Below the pieces are notes generated by a model, which had not been told where the DNA came from, did not search any database, and saw only the letters and a program-made list of their open reading frames with translations. Below, piece after piece: positions 38,100 to 51,499 of a stretch of 64,000 nucleotides of DNA. Origin of the DNA: Eonycteris spelaea (taxonomy: Eukaryota; Chordata; Mammalia; Chiroptera; Pteropodidae); the NCBI GenBank assembly GCA_003508835.1, contig PUFA01000181.1, positions 744,001 to 808,000 of the forward strand, given 5' to 3'. Numbering within the stretch: position 1 is the stretch's first letter; every line of letters starts with the position of its first letter. Position numbers and translations under genes: made by a program.

Positions 38100-38930
38100 A
38101 ACTGTGGGAGGTAGGATATATAATGTAGGGAGGTAATATAAAAATGAATGAGACATATTGTGCCTGCCTGTGTAGGAGAGAGATAAATAATTGCAATGTA
38201 ATACAGTAAATGTTGCAGGATATTTTGGAGCATGAAGAGTGAGTGATTAGCTCTTCCTACTAGAATTAAGATTTTACAAACATTATTACATTTAATCTAA
38301 ATCTTGAAAGATTTTGAGTGGGAATTTGTTAGGCAGATAAGAAAGAAGATGCAAATCGTGAAACTAGTTAGAAAATTTTAATGTAAAATAATTCTTGTAA
38401 TAAGGGTACTAATACTTGATCATTCAGAATTCTCGAATAAGGTGTTAATAACACTGAAGATTTTTTTTTTACAGGTAGATTATTTCCACTTTATATGGAA
38501 TTTAATTCAATCTCATTTTAGGAGTGAGAAGTTAGGTGACTTTCCTATGCTCATATATTCTTACTCTAATTGTTGAAACACTTTGTTCTAGGGAATGTCC
38601 GGAGCAGGGAAATTGGTAAAAGTTATGGGGCAATTTTGAAAGTATGTGAGAAATGGAATAACAAATAACAATTAACAAATTATATTTTTATTGCAGTGTA
38701 GTGTTAATTTGGGGAGATACAAAAGACATGTAAATGTGTTTAGTTACAAAGAAGTTTTCTAGCAAGAATTAAAATTGGTTCAATGTCTTCACTAAAAATA
38801 AGACATGTAGTTAGCTGCTTAAAGGTTAAAGAGCATGAGGATATTGGCTAGAGCTTTAATTTCCCTTAGAAATCTAACAAAATCAATTACGGAGGGTTTT
38901 TTTTTTAAATTAGTGAATTTAAGCAGGTTA
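38100..38930. other. intronic stretch without a recognisable gene
   Basis: Positions 38100-38350 ('gaatgagacatattgtgcct', 'ctaaatcttgaaagattttg') look like an old mammalian repeat of unknown family. The rest is unique AT-rich DNA. Confidence 0.45.
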
Positions 38931-39160
38931 AAATAGCTAACATTTAACGTAGTGCTTAATACACCTGAGTACTAGTTTGTACTTACATATATTAACTTAT
39001 TTAACCCTTATAACTACTCTGAGTTAGGTTATTATTTTCATATTACAGATTAGGAAAATGAGGCCTTCCAAGTCACAGTTTATAAATAGTATTGTCAGGA
39101 TACACATCCAGGCAATGTCATTTCAGAACCCAGGATCTGAAGTTTCTCAATTATCAGAGT
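38931..39160 (-). repeat. MIR SINE, reverse orientation
   Basis: 'ttatttaacccttataacta', 'ctctgagttaggttattatt', 'tattacagattaggaaaatg' and 'aggccttccaagtcacagtt' follow the reverse MIR order. Confidence 0.85.
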
Positions 39161-39315
39161 CATTTTTAAAATTGGGTAATGTGATATAAACGTATTGGTA
39201 GCAGAACCACCAGGGGATTTACTGGTTATCTCTAGTGACTGCTTATCTAATGAAGCAGAGTCACGATAAAGGCCATATTTTGTGTGAATCAGGTTTATGG
39301 GGGAAGCAGTTGTCT

Positions 39316-39411
39316 GAGTAAATATTTGTGAAAGTTAGATCACATTTAGGGGTGGTATCAAGAGAATACATAAGTATTTTTTTTTTAGTTCAACGAATAT
39401 CTAAGTAATAT
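39316..39411 (+). repeat. duplicated 96-98-bp segment, copy 2
   Basis: Near-identical to 38002-38099, about 1.3 kb away in direct orientation. It shares 'taggggtggtatcaagagaa' and 'tacataagtattt'. Differences are a few substitutions and a shorter T run. Unlike copy 1 it continues into an inverted repeat. Confidence 0.9.
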
Positions 39412-39421
39412 TCGTTGAACT
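39387..39421. repeat. perfect inverted repeat (hairpin), 14-bp stem
   Basis: The left arm 'agttcaacgaatat' (39387-39400) and right arm 'atattcgttgaact' (39408-39421) are exact reverse complements around a 7-base loop. A further 'atattcgttgag' follows at 39424-39435. Copy 1 of the surrounding duplication has only the left arm. No terminator or RNA gene role is implied in this setting. Confidence 0.95.
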
Positions 39422-39435
39422 AAATATTCGTTGAG

Positions 39436-39932
39436 TTAAATTCATTACTTTCCCATTGCATTTTTCTCCGGAATGTCTTATAGTTGACTAAACACTGGCA
39501 CATGGTATCTGAAAGGAAAAGAAAGAGCTTACTGAATGAAATTTTTTGTGTATTTTCTTATATTTGACGATCATTAATACATGGAGTTCTTCCTGTTGTT
39601 AGAAATATACTATGGGCACATCTTGAGTTGTATGTGTTTTAAGTACTGATACATAAAACCTAAGATATAAAAATTTATTTAACTTTTAAAAGTATATGGA
39701 TAGTATATGCTTGCTTATATATGTGTAGTAGGAATCTTCTTTTTTAAGCACCACAGGTGATCATGATGGTGAACTTGGTTTAGGAACTACTTCACTACTA
39801 GACAACTTTCTTCTCAGTGTAATTCTAGACCTGAGATAATTTTATGTGTTCTGTTGGAAAATGATCTTAAGTAATTATTCTTAACAGCTTTTGCTTTTCC
39901 TGACTTTTTCTTTTCTTATTTCTCTACAATAG
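39436..39932 (+). other. TAOK1: end of TAOK1 intron 1, with splice acceptor
   Basis: Unique intronic sequence without repeats that I recognise. It ends in a pyrimidine-rich run ('ctttttcttttcttatttct') and the acceptor 'ctacaatag' at 39924-39932, directly before the exon. Confidence 0.85.
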
Positions 39933-40367
<435 letters not shown>

Positions 40368-40544
40368 TAAAATTAAACATTACAGAACACTGACTTCTGT
40401 AAAGTTTCATACAGAGTAAGTTGTGAAAATCTAGAGTTATTTAGCAGAAGGAGATGTATCAAAGTCTCTTTTTCTTAATGTGTGTATGTGTGTACTATAT
40501 GCTAAAAAATTATCCAAATTGCTCTTTTAACCATTTGTAAGTGT

Positions 40545-41790
40545 ACAGTTTGTGGCATTGATTATATTCACAATATTGTACAACTATTACCACTATTTTA
40601 AAAACTTTCATCACCCAAAAAGAAACTCTGTATCTATTAGCAGTAATTTTGAATTTCCCCCTCCACGCAGCTCCTGGTAACCTCTAAACTATTTTTTGTC
40701 TCTATAATTTGCCTCTCCTAATATTTTATGTAAACGGAATCATACAACATGTGTACTTTATGTAAAGCTTATATCACTTTTGTAATGTTGAGCATCACTT
40801 CATAAGTCACTCACGTTATATGACATTCAAATCCTTTTCCCAGTTTAAAATTTAGTTGCCTCTTGGTTCTTTATGTATTCTGAATATTAAATTTTTACCA
40901 GGTATATGATTTGCAGATATTTTCTCCCACTCTAATTTTTTTTATTTTCTTCATAATTTCCTTTGATATATAAAAGTTTTAAATTTGGGTGAAGTCCATT
41001 TTATCTGTTTTTTCTTTTGTCACTTGTGCTTTTGTTGTCATGTCTAAGAATCCACTGCCATATCCAAGGCCGTAATGATTTACCCCTATGTTTCCTGCTA
41101 AGGGCTTTATGTTCTTAGCTTTTATATTTAGGTCATTGATCCATTTTGAGTTAATTTTTATGTATGTTGTGAGATAGAGGTCCATCTTTTTTCTTTTGTA
41201 TGTGGAAATCCAGTTGTCCCAATACCAACTGTTGAAGAGATGATTTTTTTTCCCTTTACTGAATTTGTCTTGATGTCCTTGTCAAACCAATTATCCACAT
41301 TGAATAAGTTCATTTCTGAACTCAGTTCTATTCCATTTGTCTTTATAATGAGTCATCTTTATGCTAGTATGTTTTGATTATTGTGACTTTGTAGTAAGGT
41401 TCAGATCAGGAATAACTTTGTTATTCTTTTAAAGGATAGTTTTTGATATTTTAGGCACCTTGTAATTCTATATAAATTTCAGATTGGCTTTTCCATTTCT
41501 GCAAAAAGTCTCTTGGAATTTTCATAAGGATTATTTAAATATATCACATTTGGTAGTAATTGCATCTTAAAAGTATTAAATCTTCCAACCCATGAACACA
41601 AGATGTCTTTCTAAACATTACTTAGGTCTTTAATTTTGTTCAACAATGTTTTGTAGTTTTCAGTGTCTTATACTTTGTTTTCTGTTATTCTTTTAGATAC
41701 TATTGTAAATGGAATTATTTTCTTAATTGCCTTTTCAGATTGTTGATTAGTGGCATGTAAATATATATACACAGCTGATTTATGTGTGTT
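40545..41790 (-). repeat. L1M 3' end and ORF2 C-terminal fragment
   Basis: Antisense L1M from 3' UTR ('ttgtaagtgtacagtttgtg', 'caatattgtacaactattac') into ORF2 C-terminal and RT-side sequence ('tttatatttaggtcattgat', 'gaacacaagatgtctttcta', 'ttttgtagttttcagtgtct'). It breaks off at about 41790, where a younger L1 begins. Confidence 0.82.
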
Positions 41791-41794
41791 CTTT

Positions 41795-44695
41795 TTTAAA
41801 ATTTATTTTTCTATTACAGTTGACATACATTATTATATTAGTTTCAGTTGTACAACATAGTGATTAGACATTTATACACCTTCCAAAGTGATCACCCCAC
41901 TGGGACTAGTACTCATCTGACAGCACAGATAGTTATTAAAATATTATTAACTATATTCCCTATGCTGTATGTACTTTATGTCCCTTTGACTGTTTTTATA
42001 ATTGGCAGTTTGTACATCTTAATCTCTTCCACCTTTATCATCCATTCCTCATCCCCTCCATCTGGCAACCATCAGTTTGTTCTCTGTATGAGTTTGTTTC
42101 TGTTTTGTTTGTTTATTTATTTTTTTATATTCTACATATAGTTAAAATCATATGGTATTTGACTTATTTCACTTAACGTAATACTCTCTAGGTCCATCCA
42201 TGTTGTACAAATGGCAAGATTTCATTTTTTTTTTAATGTCTGAGTAATATTTCATTATATACATGTACCACATCTTCTTTATACATTCGTTTACTGATGG
42301 ACACATAGGTTGCTTCCATATCTTGCTATTGTAAATAATGCTGCAAGGAACAAAGGGGTGCATATATATTTTTGAATTAGTGTTTTTGTTTTCTTCAGCT
42401 AAATACCCAGAAGTGGAATTGCTGAGACATATGCTAGTTTTTTTTTAATTTTTTGAGGAATCTCCATACTGTTTCCCATAGTGGCTGCACCAATACACTA
42501 TCTTACCAACAGTGTACAAGGTTCCAACACTTGTTATGTCGATTTATTGACAATAGCCATTCGGACAGGTGTCAGGTAATATCTCGTGGTTTTAATTTGA
42601 ACTTTCCTGATGATTAATAGTGTTGAGCATCTTTTTATATGTCTGTTGGCCACCCATATGTTCTGTTTGGAGAAATGTTGATTCAGGTCCTCTGCCCATT
42701 TTTTAATTGCATTCTCTGTGGATTTTTTTGGGGGGGTTGAGTTGTATGAGTTCCTTATATATTTTGGATATTAATCCCTATCTGATGTATTATTGGCAAA
42801 TATTTTCTTCTATTTGGTAGTTTGTCTTTTCATTTGGCTGATGGTTTCCTTCACTGTGCAAAAACTTTTTAGTATGATGTAGTCCTAATTTGTTTATTTT
42901 TTCTATTGTTTCCTTTGCCTAAGGAGACATATCCAAAAATAAAAATAAAAAATAAAAAATAAAGCTAAGAGAAATGTCACAGAATTTACTGCCTAATTTC
43001 AGATCTTACATTTAAGTCTTTAATCTATTTTGAGTTTATTTTTTTATGTGTTATACGAAAGAAGTCTAGATTTATTTTTTCCCATGTATCTGTCTAGTTT
43101 TCCCAACAGTATCTATTGAAGAGACTGTCTTTCCTCATTGTATATTTTTGCCTCCTTTATCATAGATTAAGTGACTATGTATGCATGGATTTATTTCTGG
43201 GCCCTCTATTCTGTTCCATTGATATGTGTGTATGTTTTTAATGCTAGTACCATGCTGTTTTGATTACTGTAGCTTTGTGGTATCATTTGATATCAGGTAG
43301 TGTGATATCTCCAACTTCATTTTTCGTTCTCAAGATTGTTCTGGGTATTCAGAGTCTTGTGGTTCCATATAAATTTTAGCACTATTCTAGTTCTGTGAAA
43401 AAATTACGTTGGTAATTTGATAGGGCTTGCATTGAATCTGTAGATTGCTTTGGGTAGTATGGACATTTTAATAGTATTAATTCCTACTATCCATGAGCAC
43501 AGTATATCCTTCCGTTTATTTGTATCTTCAGTTTCTTTCTTCAGTATCTTATAGTTTCCTGAGTACAGATCTTTTACCTTCTTGGTTAAATTTGTTCCTA
43601 GGTATTTTATTCTTTTTGATGCAATTGTAAATGGGATCGTTTTCTTAATTTCTCTTTCTGATAGTTTATTATTGGTGTATGAAAATGCAACCAATTTCTG
43701 AATGTTAATTTTGTATATTGCTACTTAGTGGATTCATTTATTCTAATATTTTTGGGAGGAATATTTGGATTATATATAGTATCATGTCATCTGCAAATAA
43801 CAATAGTTTTACTTTTGCTTTCCAACTTGGATGCCGTTTATTTTTTATTCTTGTCTGATTGCTATGGCTAGGACTCCCATACTGTGTTGAATAAAAGTAG
43901 TAAAAGTAGACATTCTTGTCCTTTTCCTGATATTAAAGAAAAAACTTTCGCTTTTCCTGTTGAGTATGATGCTGGCTCTTGATTTGTCATGTATAACCTA
44001 TTATGTTGTAGTATGTCCTCACTGTCCCCACTTTGCTGAGAGTCTTTATCATAAATGGATGCTAGGTTTTGTCAGATTCTTTGTTCTGCATCCATTGATA
44101 GGACTGTATGATTTTTATCCTTCATTTTGTTTATGTGGTGTATCACCTTAATTAATTTGTGGATATCAAACCAACCTTGCATCCCAGGAATAAGTCCCAC
44201 TGGATCATGGTTTATGGTGCTGAATTTAGTTTGCTAGTATTTTGTTGAGGATTTTCACATCTATGTTCATCAGGGATGTTGGCCTAAAATTTTTTTTTTG
44301 TAGTGTCTTTGTTTGGTGTTAGTATCAGGGTAATGCTGGCCTTGTAAAATGAGTTTGGGATCCATCCTATTCTTCAGTGTTTTGGAATAGTTTTAAAGGA
44401 TAGGTGTTATTAATTCTTTGGATGTTTGGTAAAATTCCCTTGTGAAGTTCTGGTCCAGGACTTTTGTTTATTGGGAGTCTTTTTTTTTATTGATTTGGTT
44501 TCCTTAATATCACCAGTCTGTTCAGATTTTCTGTTTTTTTCTGATTCAGTCTTGGAAGAGTGTATGTTTCTATGGATTTATTCATTTCTCCAGGCTGTCT
44601 TATTTGTTGGCATAATTTTTCACAGTATTTCCTTATTATCTTTTGTATTTCTATGGTGTCGGTGATCACTTCTCTCCTTTAAAATTTTATTGACT
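41795..44695 (-). repeat. L1MA-like element, 5'-truncated
   Basis: About 2.9 kb. It starts at the 3' UTR ('ctattacagttgacatacat', 'agttgtacaacatagtgatt') and passes through the ORF2 C-terminus ('gttgagcatctttttatatg', 'tttaattgcattctctgtgg'). The FADD region is near 43780-43800 ('atcatgtcatctgcaaataa'), and the element ends in the RT region near 44690. A frame at 43404-43694 still reads [19 protein letters not shown]. An A-rich 'aaaaat' array sits at 42935-42965. It looks inserted in an older L1M. Confidence 0.85.
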
Positions 44696-44819
44696 AATTA
44701 TACTTGAGCATAAGTCTGTTTTCCTATTTGATTTATCTTTTCTTCCTTTATACTTCCTTCTTGCCATATTTTGAATTAGTCAAATATTTATTGTTATCTT
44801 TGTTTAAAAATATAGGTTG

Positions 44820-45325
44820 TATTATTATTCAGATATGGGGAGGCCAGCAGATCAGTTAACAACTGCCACTCGAAAGATAGTTTGTTATACTTTCAGATCC
44901 TAAGAGGAGGCACACCATGCTATATGGGACTATATGGGGAAACACTTGTTTCAATGAGGAGACAGAGAAATCAAGGGAAGTACATGGACACGAGTCTTTA
45001 CTGTGGTTTCTGTGGGAAGGAACAGGTGAGGCAGGCTAAGCAAGTTTAGGATTAGCTAGTTAAAATAATTTTAGCAAACTCTGGGGTGTAGGAGCTGTCC
45101 CTGGTTGTCTGGTACTTGGCCTTGTGGTGAATAGGGCAGGGAATAGGGGGCCCAGAGTGTAATCATTGGAGATATATGGTCTCTAGATTGGTAGTTTATG
45201 TATGTAAGAAGTGCTTATTTACTATCTAGGAATTAGCTACATCTGGGAGTGGCAGACCTTTTTTGTTAACAAGGCCCCAGATGTCAAAGCATCAAATTAC
45301 AGCACATAAAAACTCATGAGTGACA
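44820..45325. repeat. LTR-like repeat (family uncertain)
   Basis: The stretch is less AT-rich than its surroundings: 'caatgaggagacagagaaat', 'gcaggctaagcaagtttagg', 'gattagctagttaaaataat', 'actctggggtgtaggagctg'. The style resembles an old solitary LTR. No retroviral gene is adjacent, and I cannot name the family. Confidence 0.45.
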
Positions 45326-45429
45326 TACAATTTTTTTCTATTAATTTTCTAATTATGCATTTTTGTTATTATTTTGTTATCCTAGAGATTATTATATATA
45401 TTCCTGATTTATTATAGTGAAATTAGCAC

Positions 45430-46420
45430 TTCTCAAACAATGTAAAAAACCTTACAGTATTTCAGTTGTTTTTCTCCTGTTATTTGTGCAATTTTTCTTA
45501 TATATTTTGCTTCTAAAATATCTATTTGATTCCTTTTTTTAAGTCTTTTTCTGATAATGCCAATATCTGAATCCCCATTGGACCTGTTTATATATCTAGA
45601 TTTTTTCCTTTTAAGTATCTGGTCCACTTTTTAGTATGACTTGTAATTTTTGATTGGTTATTCTTCATTATAGAGGAGAAATTGTAGATGTTTTGAATGA
45701 TGTTATTTTTCTTCAGAAACAGATACATTTGTTTGTTCGTTTGTTTTGGCAAGCTGATAGTATATGGTTGAATCACTTTGAGGCTTGGTTTTAAACTAGT
45801 TGAATCAGTTTTGCCCTTATTACTAGACCTTAGCCGTTACTACTTAAAGCATGGCTTTCTTTAGGGCTCCCAGCTGAATATCTAGGGTATTTATTAAGGC
45901 TCATTCATTCATCTTGGTGGGTTTGAATTCAAACCTCCATCTCTCTAGTACTTGTCTTCTGAAAGTTCTATCTCTTCAGTCTTCCAGCTGCTATTTTCTG
46001 CTGAGTTTCTGGGAGTCTTATAAAGATACATAATTAGGAGCTGACTATTGGGAACTTGCAAATTTTTGAGCTGTTTCTTTTCACCTCTTTTTCTAAGATT
46101 GTGCCTTTTAAATCCTAGACACTCTGGAAGCGCCTGTCTTTGGCCTCTGTCTCCTCAGCCTAACTTCCTCCTTGGACTCTATTTTCCTATACCACAAGTT
46201 CAAGGGTGCAGCTGGAGTAATTTACAGTTTACTGTGTGTACTCTTCTTCTCCGACGGATTCTAGCCTCTGAAGCCTTGCTTGCATATGTTGGTATACAGA
46301 AGTTTCATAGAATCGCTTTACATACATGCTTGCTTTATGGTTCTTTTGGGCTTCAGGGATAGTCTGACACAAGCATGATGGCAAGAAGTAGTATTGAAAT
46401 TTCCCTTGGTTAATATTATT
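45430..46420 (-). repeat. probable old L1M/HAL1 5'-side fragment
   Basis: 'ataatgccaatatctgaatc', 'agtatgacttgtaatttttg' and 'gagaaattgtagatgttttg' match the antisense 5' region of old L1M/HAL1 elements, in the right place to be the other end of the L1M split by the element at 41.8-44.7 kb. No intact ORF. Confidence 0.5.
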
Positions 46421-46429
46421 TGCATCTGC

Positions 46430-47690
46430 ATGGTGGACTTTTATATGTTCTTCCCTAATAAAATATATGTTTTTGGAGCATTTGGTCTTTAATTGTTAAT
46501 AATGAAAAGTATAGAATTTCAGTAGGCTTCTCTCTTCTTTAAACCTTTCTATATGATCTGTCTAGTGGGAGAAGTATTATTATTGTCCTTTTCCTTTCAT
46601 CAAAGGGACTGAATTAAATTACATATTGGCAAAATAATCAGCAGTTTAAAATTTTTAAGTAAAACTATAAAATTGCATTATCCCAAATCCAGAACTTACC
46701 GGTCCAGTAGTCTTTGTTGAAGTGTCTGACTGAAGTGGGTATGTATTGAGTTAAGGTTGTAGTAGAAACTGAGAATATGATCAGAGAAAGGTAAAAAGGA
46801 AAGATAAATGAAGGTTCTTGGAGAGAACTTCCTATACTATATTAAGAAATGTGGGCCTTGTTTTGAAGTCTTGAGGGAACCGCCAAAGTGCAACAGAAAT
46901 ATTTTATTTCCATTTGTGATATAGGAGGTTTATTCTTGTAGCAGTGTGGAGGAAAGAGTACATGTGCCAGCAGTGTAAGAAGGGAGGCCGATTATGAAGC
47001 TTTTATAATGCTTTTTAAATATGTGAAGCTCTTAAATCTGTGAGAGCTTAAACTAGATATTGTCATAAGGGTGCAGAGGTGAATACACATTTCAGAGTTT
47101 AAGTTTAAATTGATAGAATCAAGAGAACCTGTTTTGACAAGGTAAGAAGGTACATATTGTAGTACCTCACCCTTGGAATAGAATTTTGGGGGGGGGATGG
47201 GAGGTCATTCTCTAGTGCTTGGACCACCTTATGCAGTAGTTTCTGGGGTTGTCCTACCCACGTTGGATTTTTTCAGAGAGCTGTGATTGGGCGAGAAAGT
47301 TTCATAATCCCAGAAGTAAGAATCTAGTAGGGGCAACAGAAGTTGGCTCTGGAGAGACTTCGTGATTAAACAAAATGTGTGATCTTGGATTGAAAAAAAT
47401 TTTTTTCTGTAAAGGATGTTACTGAGATAGTTGGTAAAATTTGAATATGGGTTGTATATGTACTGAATAATAATATTACATCAATGCTAAATTTTCTAGA
47501 TTTGATAATTGTGCTGTGGTTATTCAAGAGAATGTTCTTATTCTCAGGAGATATATGAAGAAGTATTTTGAAAACAAGGATGAGAATGTCTACTGTCAAG
47601 TCCTCTTCAGTGATAATGTAATGATAACAGCATGTATATTTAGATAGTTTAAAAGCAAATGTGGCCAAATGTTAACCATGGATTTCACTA
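46430..47690. other. intronic stretch without a recognisable gene
   Basis: Mixed unique DNA. Positions 46720-47340 ('tgtgggccttgttttgaagt', 'gtgcagaggtgaatacacat') look like old repeat material of unknown family. No gene is visible. Confidence 0.45.
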
Positions 47691-47692
47691 TA

Positions 47693-47912
47693 GTAGGGGC
47701 CCTCAAACTACAGCCCATCGGCTTAATCTAGTCTGTGAACTACTTTTGCTTAGCTGCCAAACTAGGTTTGGGTTTTACATTGGGGGGAAAAAAAAGAAAG
47801 GAAAAGAAATGCAATAGAAAAAGAAGAAAATGTATTTGGCTCACAAAGCCTAAAATATTTAATATCTTGTTTTTTATAGAGGAAGTTTATATAACTTCTG
47901 ACCTGGTGGAAG
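47693..47912. mobile_element. hAT-like small DNA transposon relic
   Basis: The left end 'gccctcaaactacagcccat' and right part 'acaaagcctaaaatatttaa', then 'atagaggaagtttatataac', recall the hAT families with 'cggcaaact' termini. The middle carries an A/G-rich run ('gggggaaaaaaaagaaagg'). Diverged, no ORF. Confidence 0.5.
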
Positions 47913-49510
47913 ACATAAAGATTCACTATGTTTCATCAACTTTACTATATGTTTGACAGATTTGTATAATAAAATGAGGGAAGGAAACAGAAAAAGGTGA
48001 CTTAGGAAGTCAGGAGACCTAAATTCAGGTTAGGACAACCCCAGGAACCACTGCATGAAAGCATAGAGAAGTCAGGTAACTGCTCTGAGCAGATGTTTTC
48101 TGTTAATTGTTTTGATGTCTGGGAAACATGCACCGTGTAGATGAGCAAAGTTTGAATATAGCCCAGAATTAAATGTTTTTTCTGTAATTTCATTTTTAGG
48201 TCACTAACCTTCATATTTTGTGGTATTAGGTAAACCGGGTGGAAGTATATGTGTCTATGTGTTGCATATGTGTGTATGTGTGCACATAAGAATAGGTACT
48301 TCTGTTTTGTTTCCTCTCACCATGGCAGCACTAAATGTGCAATATCTATCTATAGAGTATATAAAGGAAATCCTTCTACTAAATGATTAAAAATAGTTGT
48401 TATATCTCTGAATTTTTATTAATTGGCAGTAGAGATTACCTTAATTTTAAAAATACTCTCTTTGAGCCAGCTCTGCTGGCTGTCTCATTGGTCAAGCTAA
48501 TCAAAGATTGCTATCATAATAAATATTTGAAACCAAACCAAAGAGTCAGATGTCCAAAATGACCACTATCTCTAGATTGCCAGGAAGATAAAACATTCTC
48601 TTTTAGTTTCCAATACCTTAAATAGAACCAGCATTATATCCATGGATAGGCCACAGAACTCTGGCCTGGGAATCAGGTAGCTTGCCAACAAATATGGCAG
48701 ACCATGTAAGAGCAAGAGAAGTCATTTATTTACTTCACTAAAGCTTTTTTCTTCATTTTGAAAAATAAAATGAATATTTATCTCTTATTTCCTAGTGTAA
48801 GATTTTACTAATCTGTTTTCTTTTGGGGCCTCGGCAGGTTTTATATTTTCAGTGATCATAACAAATTTTTTAGTGTTATAAGAAAAAAGATAATGAGTGC
48901 ACAAAAGAAATATAGAAATACCATTTACATATAATTAATCAATATGGTGATTTCAGGTCATTCTTATTGGTTCATCAAAATAGTTCCCAAATGGATCTTC
49001 ACAGACAGTTTCCTGGTTTGAAACAAAATGATCGATTGTATCTGGTTTCTCTTTCTTACTCCTTATTTACTCTAGACAGCCTCAACTTTGTCTTTAGGCT
49101 ACAGGCAATTTTATCTTTACTCTTTTATTCTCAGGCAATAAGTATAGATGCTATGTAGTATTGTACTGTTCTTTAATTACTCAGAGCTCATTTAATCTTG
49201 TTCTACATTGTATTTTTTATGTATACAAACACTTTTTAAAACTTTTTTTCTATTCTATTATTCTACTAGAAGAATATCCTACATTCTTTTCAGTTCATTT
49301 GTTAATATTAATCACATTAAGGAAAATGTAGAAATCATGGTTCTTTATATCCTTTATGCTAGCCTTGTTTTATTGCATCTACATAATTATAAATCCAAAA
49401 TTTAGTATCATAATTTTCACTTTAAACAGTCTATGTATTTTAAAGAATCTAAGAGCAAGAATAGTTTATAAACTTATCTACATGTTTACCATTTTTACCA
49501 TGTTACACGT
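47913..49510. other. intronic stretch without a recognisable gene
   Basis: Mostly unique AT-rich DNA. A TG-rich patch lies at 48245-48290. No exon, RNA gene or clear repeat. Confidence 0.45.
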
Positions 49511-49519
49511 CACATGATT

Positions 49520-51010
49520 ATTTCCTCGGAAAATTACTGTCTACAAAAGGACTCCTAGAACTAATAGGTGAGGTTAGCAAGGTTGTAGGATATAAGATCA
49601 ATACACAAAAATTTATTGTTATTTCTATTATATTAGTAAACAGTTGGGATTTCTTATATTCTAAAAGTACTTTTTATAGTACTCCTAACATGAAATACTT
49701 GAGTATAAATCCAACAAAAAATGCAAGATCTGTATGCTGAAAACCATAAAACAAAGAAGACCTGAATAACTAATGAGAGATATGCTGTGTTGATGGATTG
49801 AAGACTCAATATTGTCATGCTATCAGTTATCTCCAATTTGATATATAGAATCAATGCAATCCCAATCAGAATCCCAGCAGACATTTTAAGTAGACATTGA
49901 CAAGCATATTCTAAAATTTTATGGAAAGACAAAAGAACTAAAATAGCCAAAACCATTTTGAAAAAAGAACAAATTAAAGAACTGTATCTGATTTCAAAAA
50001 CCTACTGTAAACCTGCAGTAATTAAGATAGTATGATATTGTTGAAAGGGTAAATACATAAATTAAAAATAGAGTCCAGACATATACCCACATAAATATAG
50101 TCAATTGATTTTTGACAAAGGGGCAAAGATAATTCAATGAAGAAATAAATGGTAGTCTTTTCAACAAATAGCGCACAGCAACTACTCATACCTTATACAA
50201 AAACTAATGGAAAAGGATCATAGTTCTAAATGAATAGTATAATACTATAAAGCTTCTAAGATAAAATATAGGAGAAAACCTTTATACCCTGAATTATGCA
50301 AAGAGTTCATAGATAGGACATCACAAGCATTATCCATAAGAGACCAAGTTTATAAATTGAACTTTATCAAAATTTAAAGCTTCTGCTCTCTGAAAGCTAA
50401 TATTAAGAGAATGAAAAGAAAGGCACAGACTTGCAGAAAGTATCTGCAAGTCATATATTCAGCAAAGGATTTGTATCCAGACCATAAAAGAATTCTCAAA
50501 ACTCAACAATAAAATAACACCACCAACTACAACAGAGTAAAAGGTCTAACCAGAAAAATCACCCAGTCCCCCACCACCCCAAAATACAGCTGGTCAATAA
50601 AAATATGAAGAGTTTCAACATCAGTAGTCCTTAGGAAAATACAAATTAAGACCACAATGAGATACCACACATGCCTATTAGAGTGACTTAATAAAGACAA
50701 GGAGAAAAAATACGTACAAAATCAAATGCTCCTGAGTATGCGAAGCAGTTGCTAATCTCGTTTATTACTGGTAGGAATGTGAAACAGTGGAAAAGAGTTT
50801 GGCAATTTTTAAATAAAGTTAAACATACCATTTTTCATATGACCCAGTATTCCCACTCCTAGATATTAATCCAAGGGAAATGAAAAATCAAGTATATGCA
50901 AAAACTTTTAGGTGAATATTTATGGCAATTTTATTCATAATTGCGAAAAACTGTGATCTAACTTATTGTTTACACCACAAAAGGTGAATTTTACCCAAGT
51001 TCATTTAAAT
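49520..51010 (+). repeat. L1 3'-half fragment in sense orientation
   Basis: One of two plus-strand L1 pieces: ORF2 C-terminal sequence ('ggatataagatcaatacaca', 'tcaatgcaatcccaatcaga', 'attttatggaaagac', 'tcaattgatttttgacaaag'), then the 3' end ('gaccacaatgagataccaca', 'gcaattttattcataattgc'). Highly mutated with no open frame. It lies in the same direction as TAOK1. Confidence 0.85.
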
Positions 51011-51404
51011 GGTCATAAAAAAAAAAAAAGCCATGCTATAGGGAAGAAACTCAAATGGAATAGAGATTGTAACAAATGAACCTAACTATTATAAATAACA
51101 AACACAGAAGAGGGGATAGGGAGGAAAAGAATTAAAGTTATTTTGCAAGTAATATTTTGGCTGAACATCTTAAAGCTAAAGACAGAAGTAACTCTAGTCA
51201 CTTTGTTTCTCACAGGGATATAATTTGGCAGTCAAACTACTGCATGTGTATAGTAGATTTTAATAAGTAAACGTATTGTAGATAATGAGAAGCAGTTTTC
51301 TTACTGTCCAAGAAAGAAGTAAATTCCTTATTCGTAAATAAGAAAAGGAAGAAAGCTAAAAATAACCCTGTGGTGTTGATTGGAATTGGAGGTATAAGTA
51401 AGAT

Positions 51405-51492
51405 CTCTTTTCTCTCCTCCCCTCCCCTCCCCTCCCTTTCTCTCCCTACCCCTCTCTTCTTTCTCTCTCCTCTCCCCTTCCTGCCTCCCCTC
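51405..51492. repeat. polypyrimidine tract (C/T-rich, about 88 bp)
   Basis: Nearly every base on the plus strand is C or T, with tandem 'cccct' units in the middle. Such mirror-like polypurine/polypyrimidine tracts can form triplex DNA and expand. The Arg/Glu-rich minus-strand frames here are a by-product. Confidence 0.92.
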
Positions 51493-51499
51493 ATTCACA

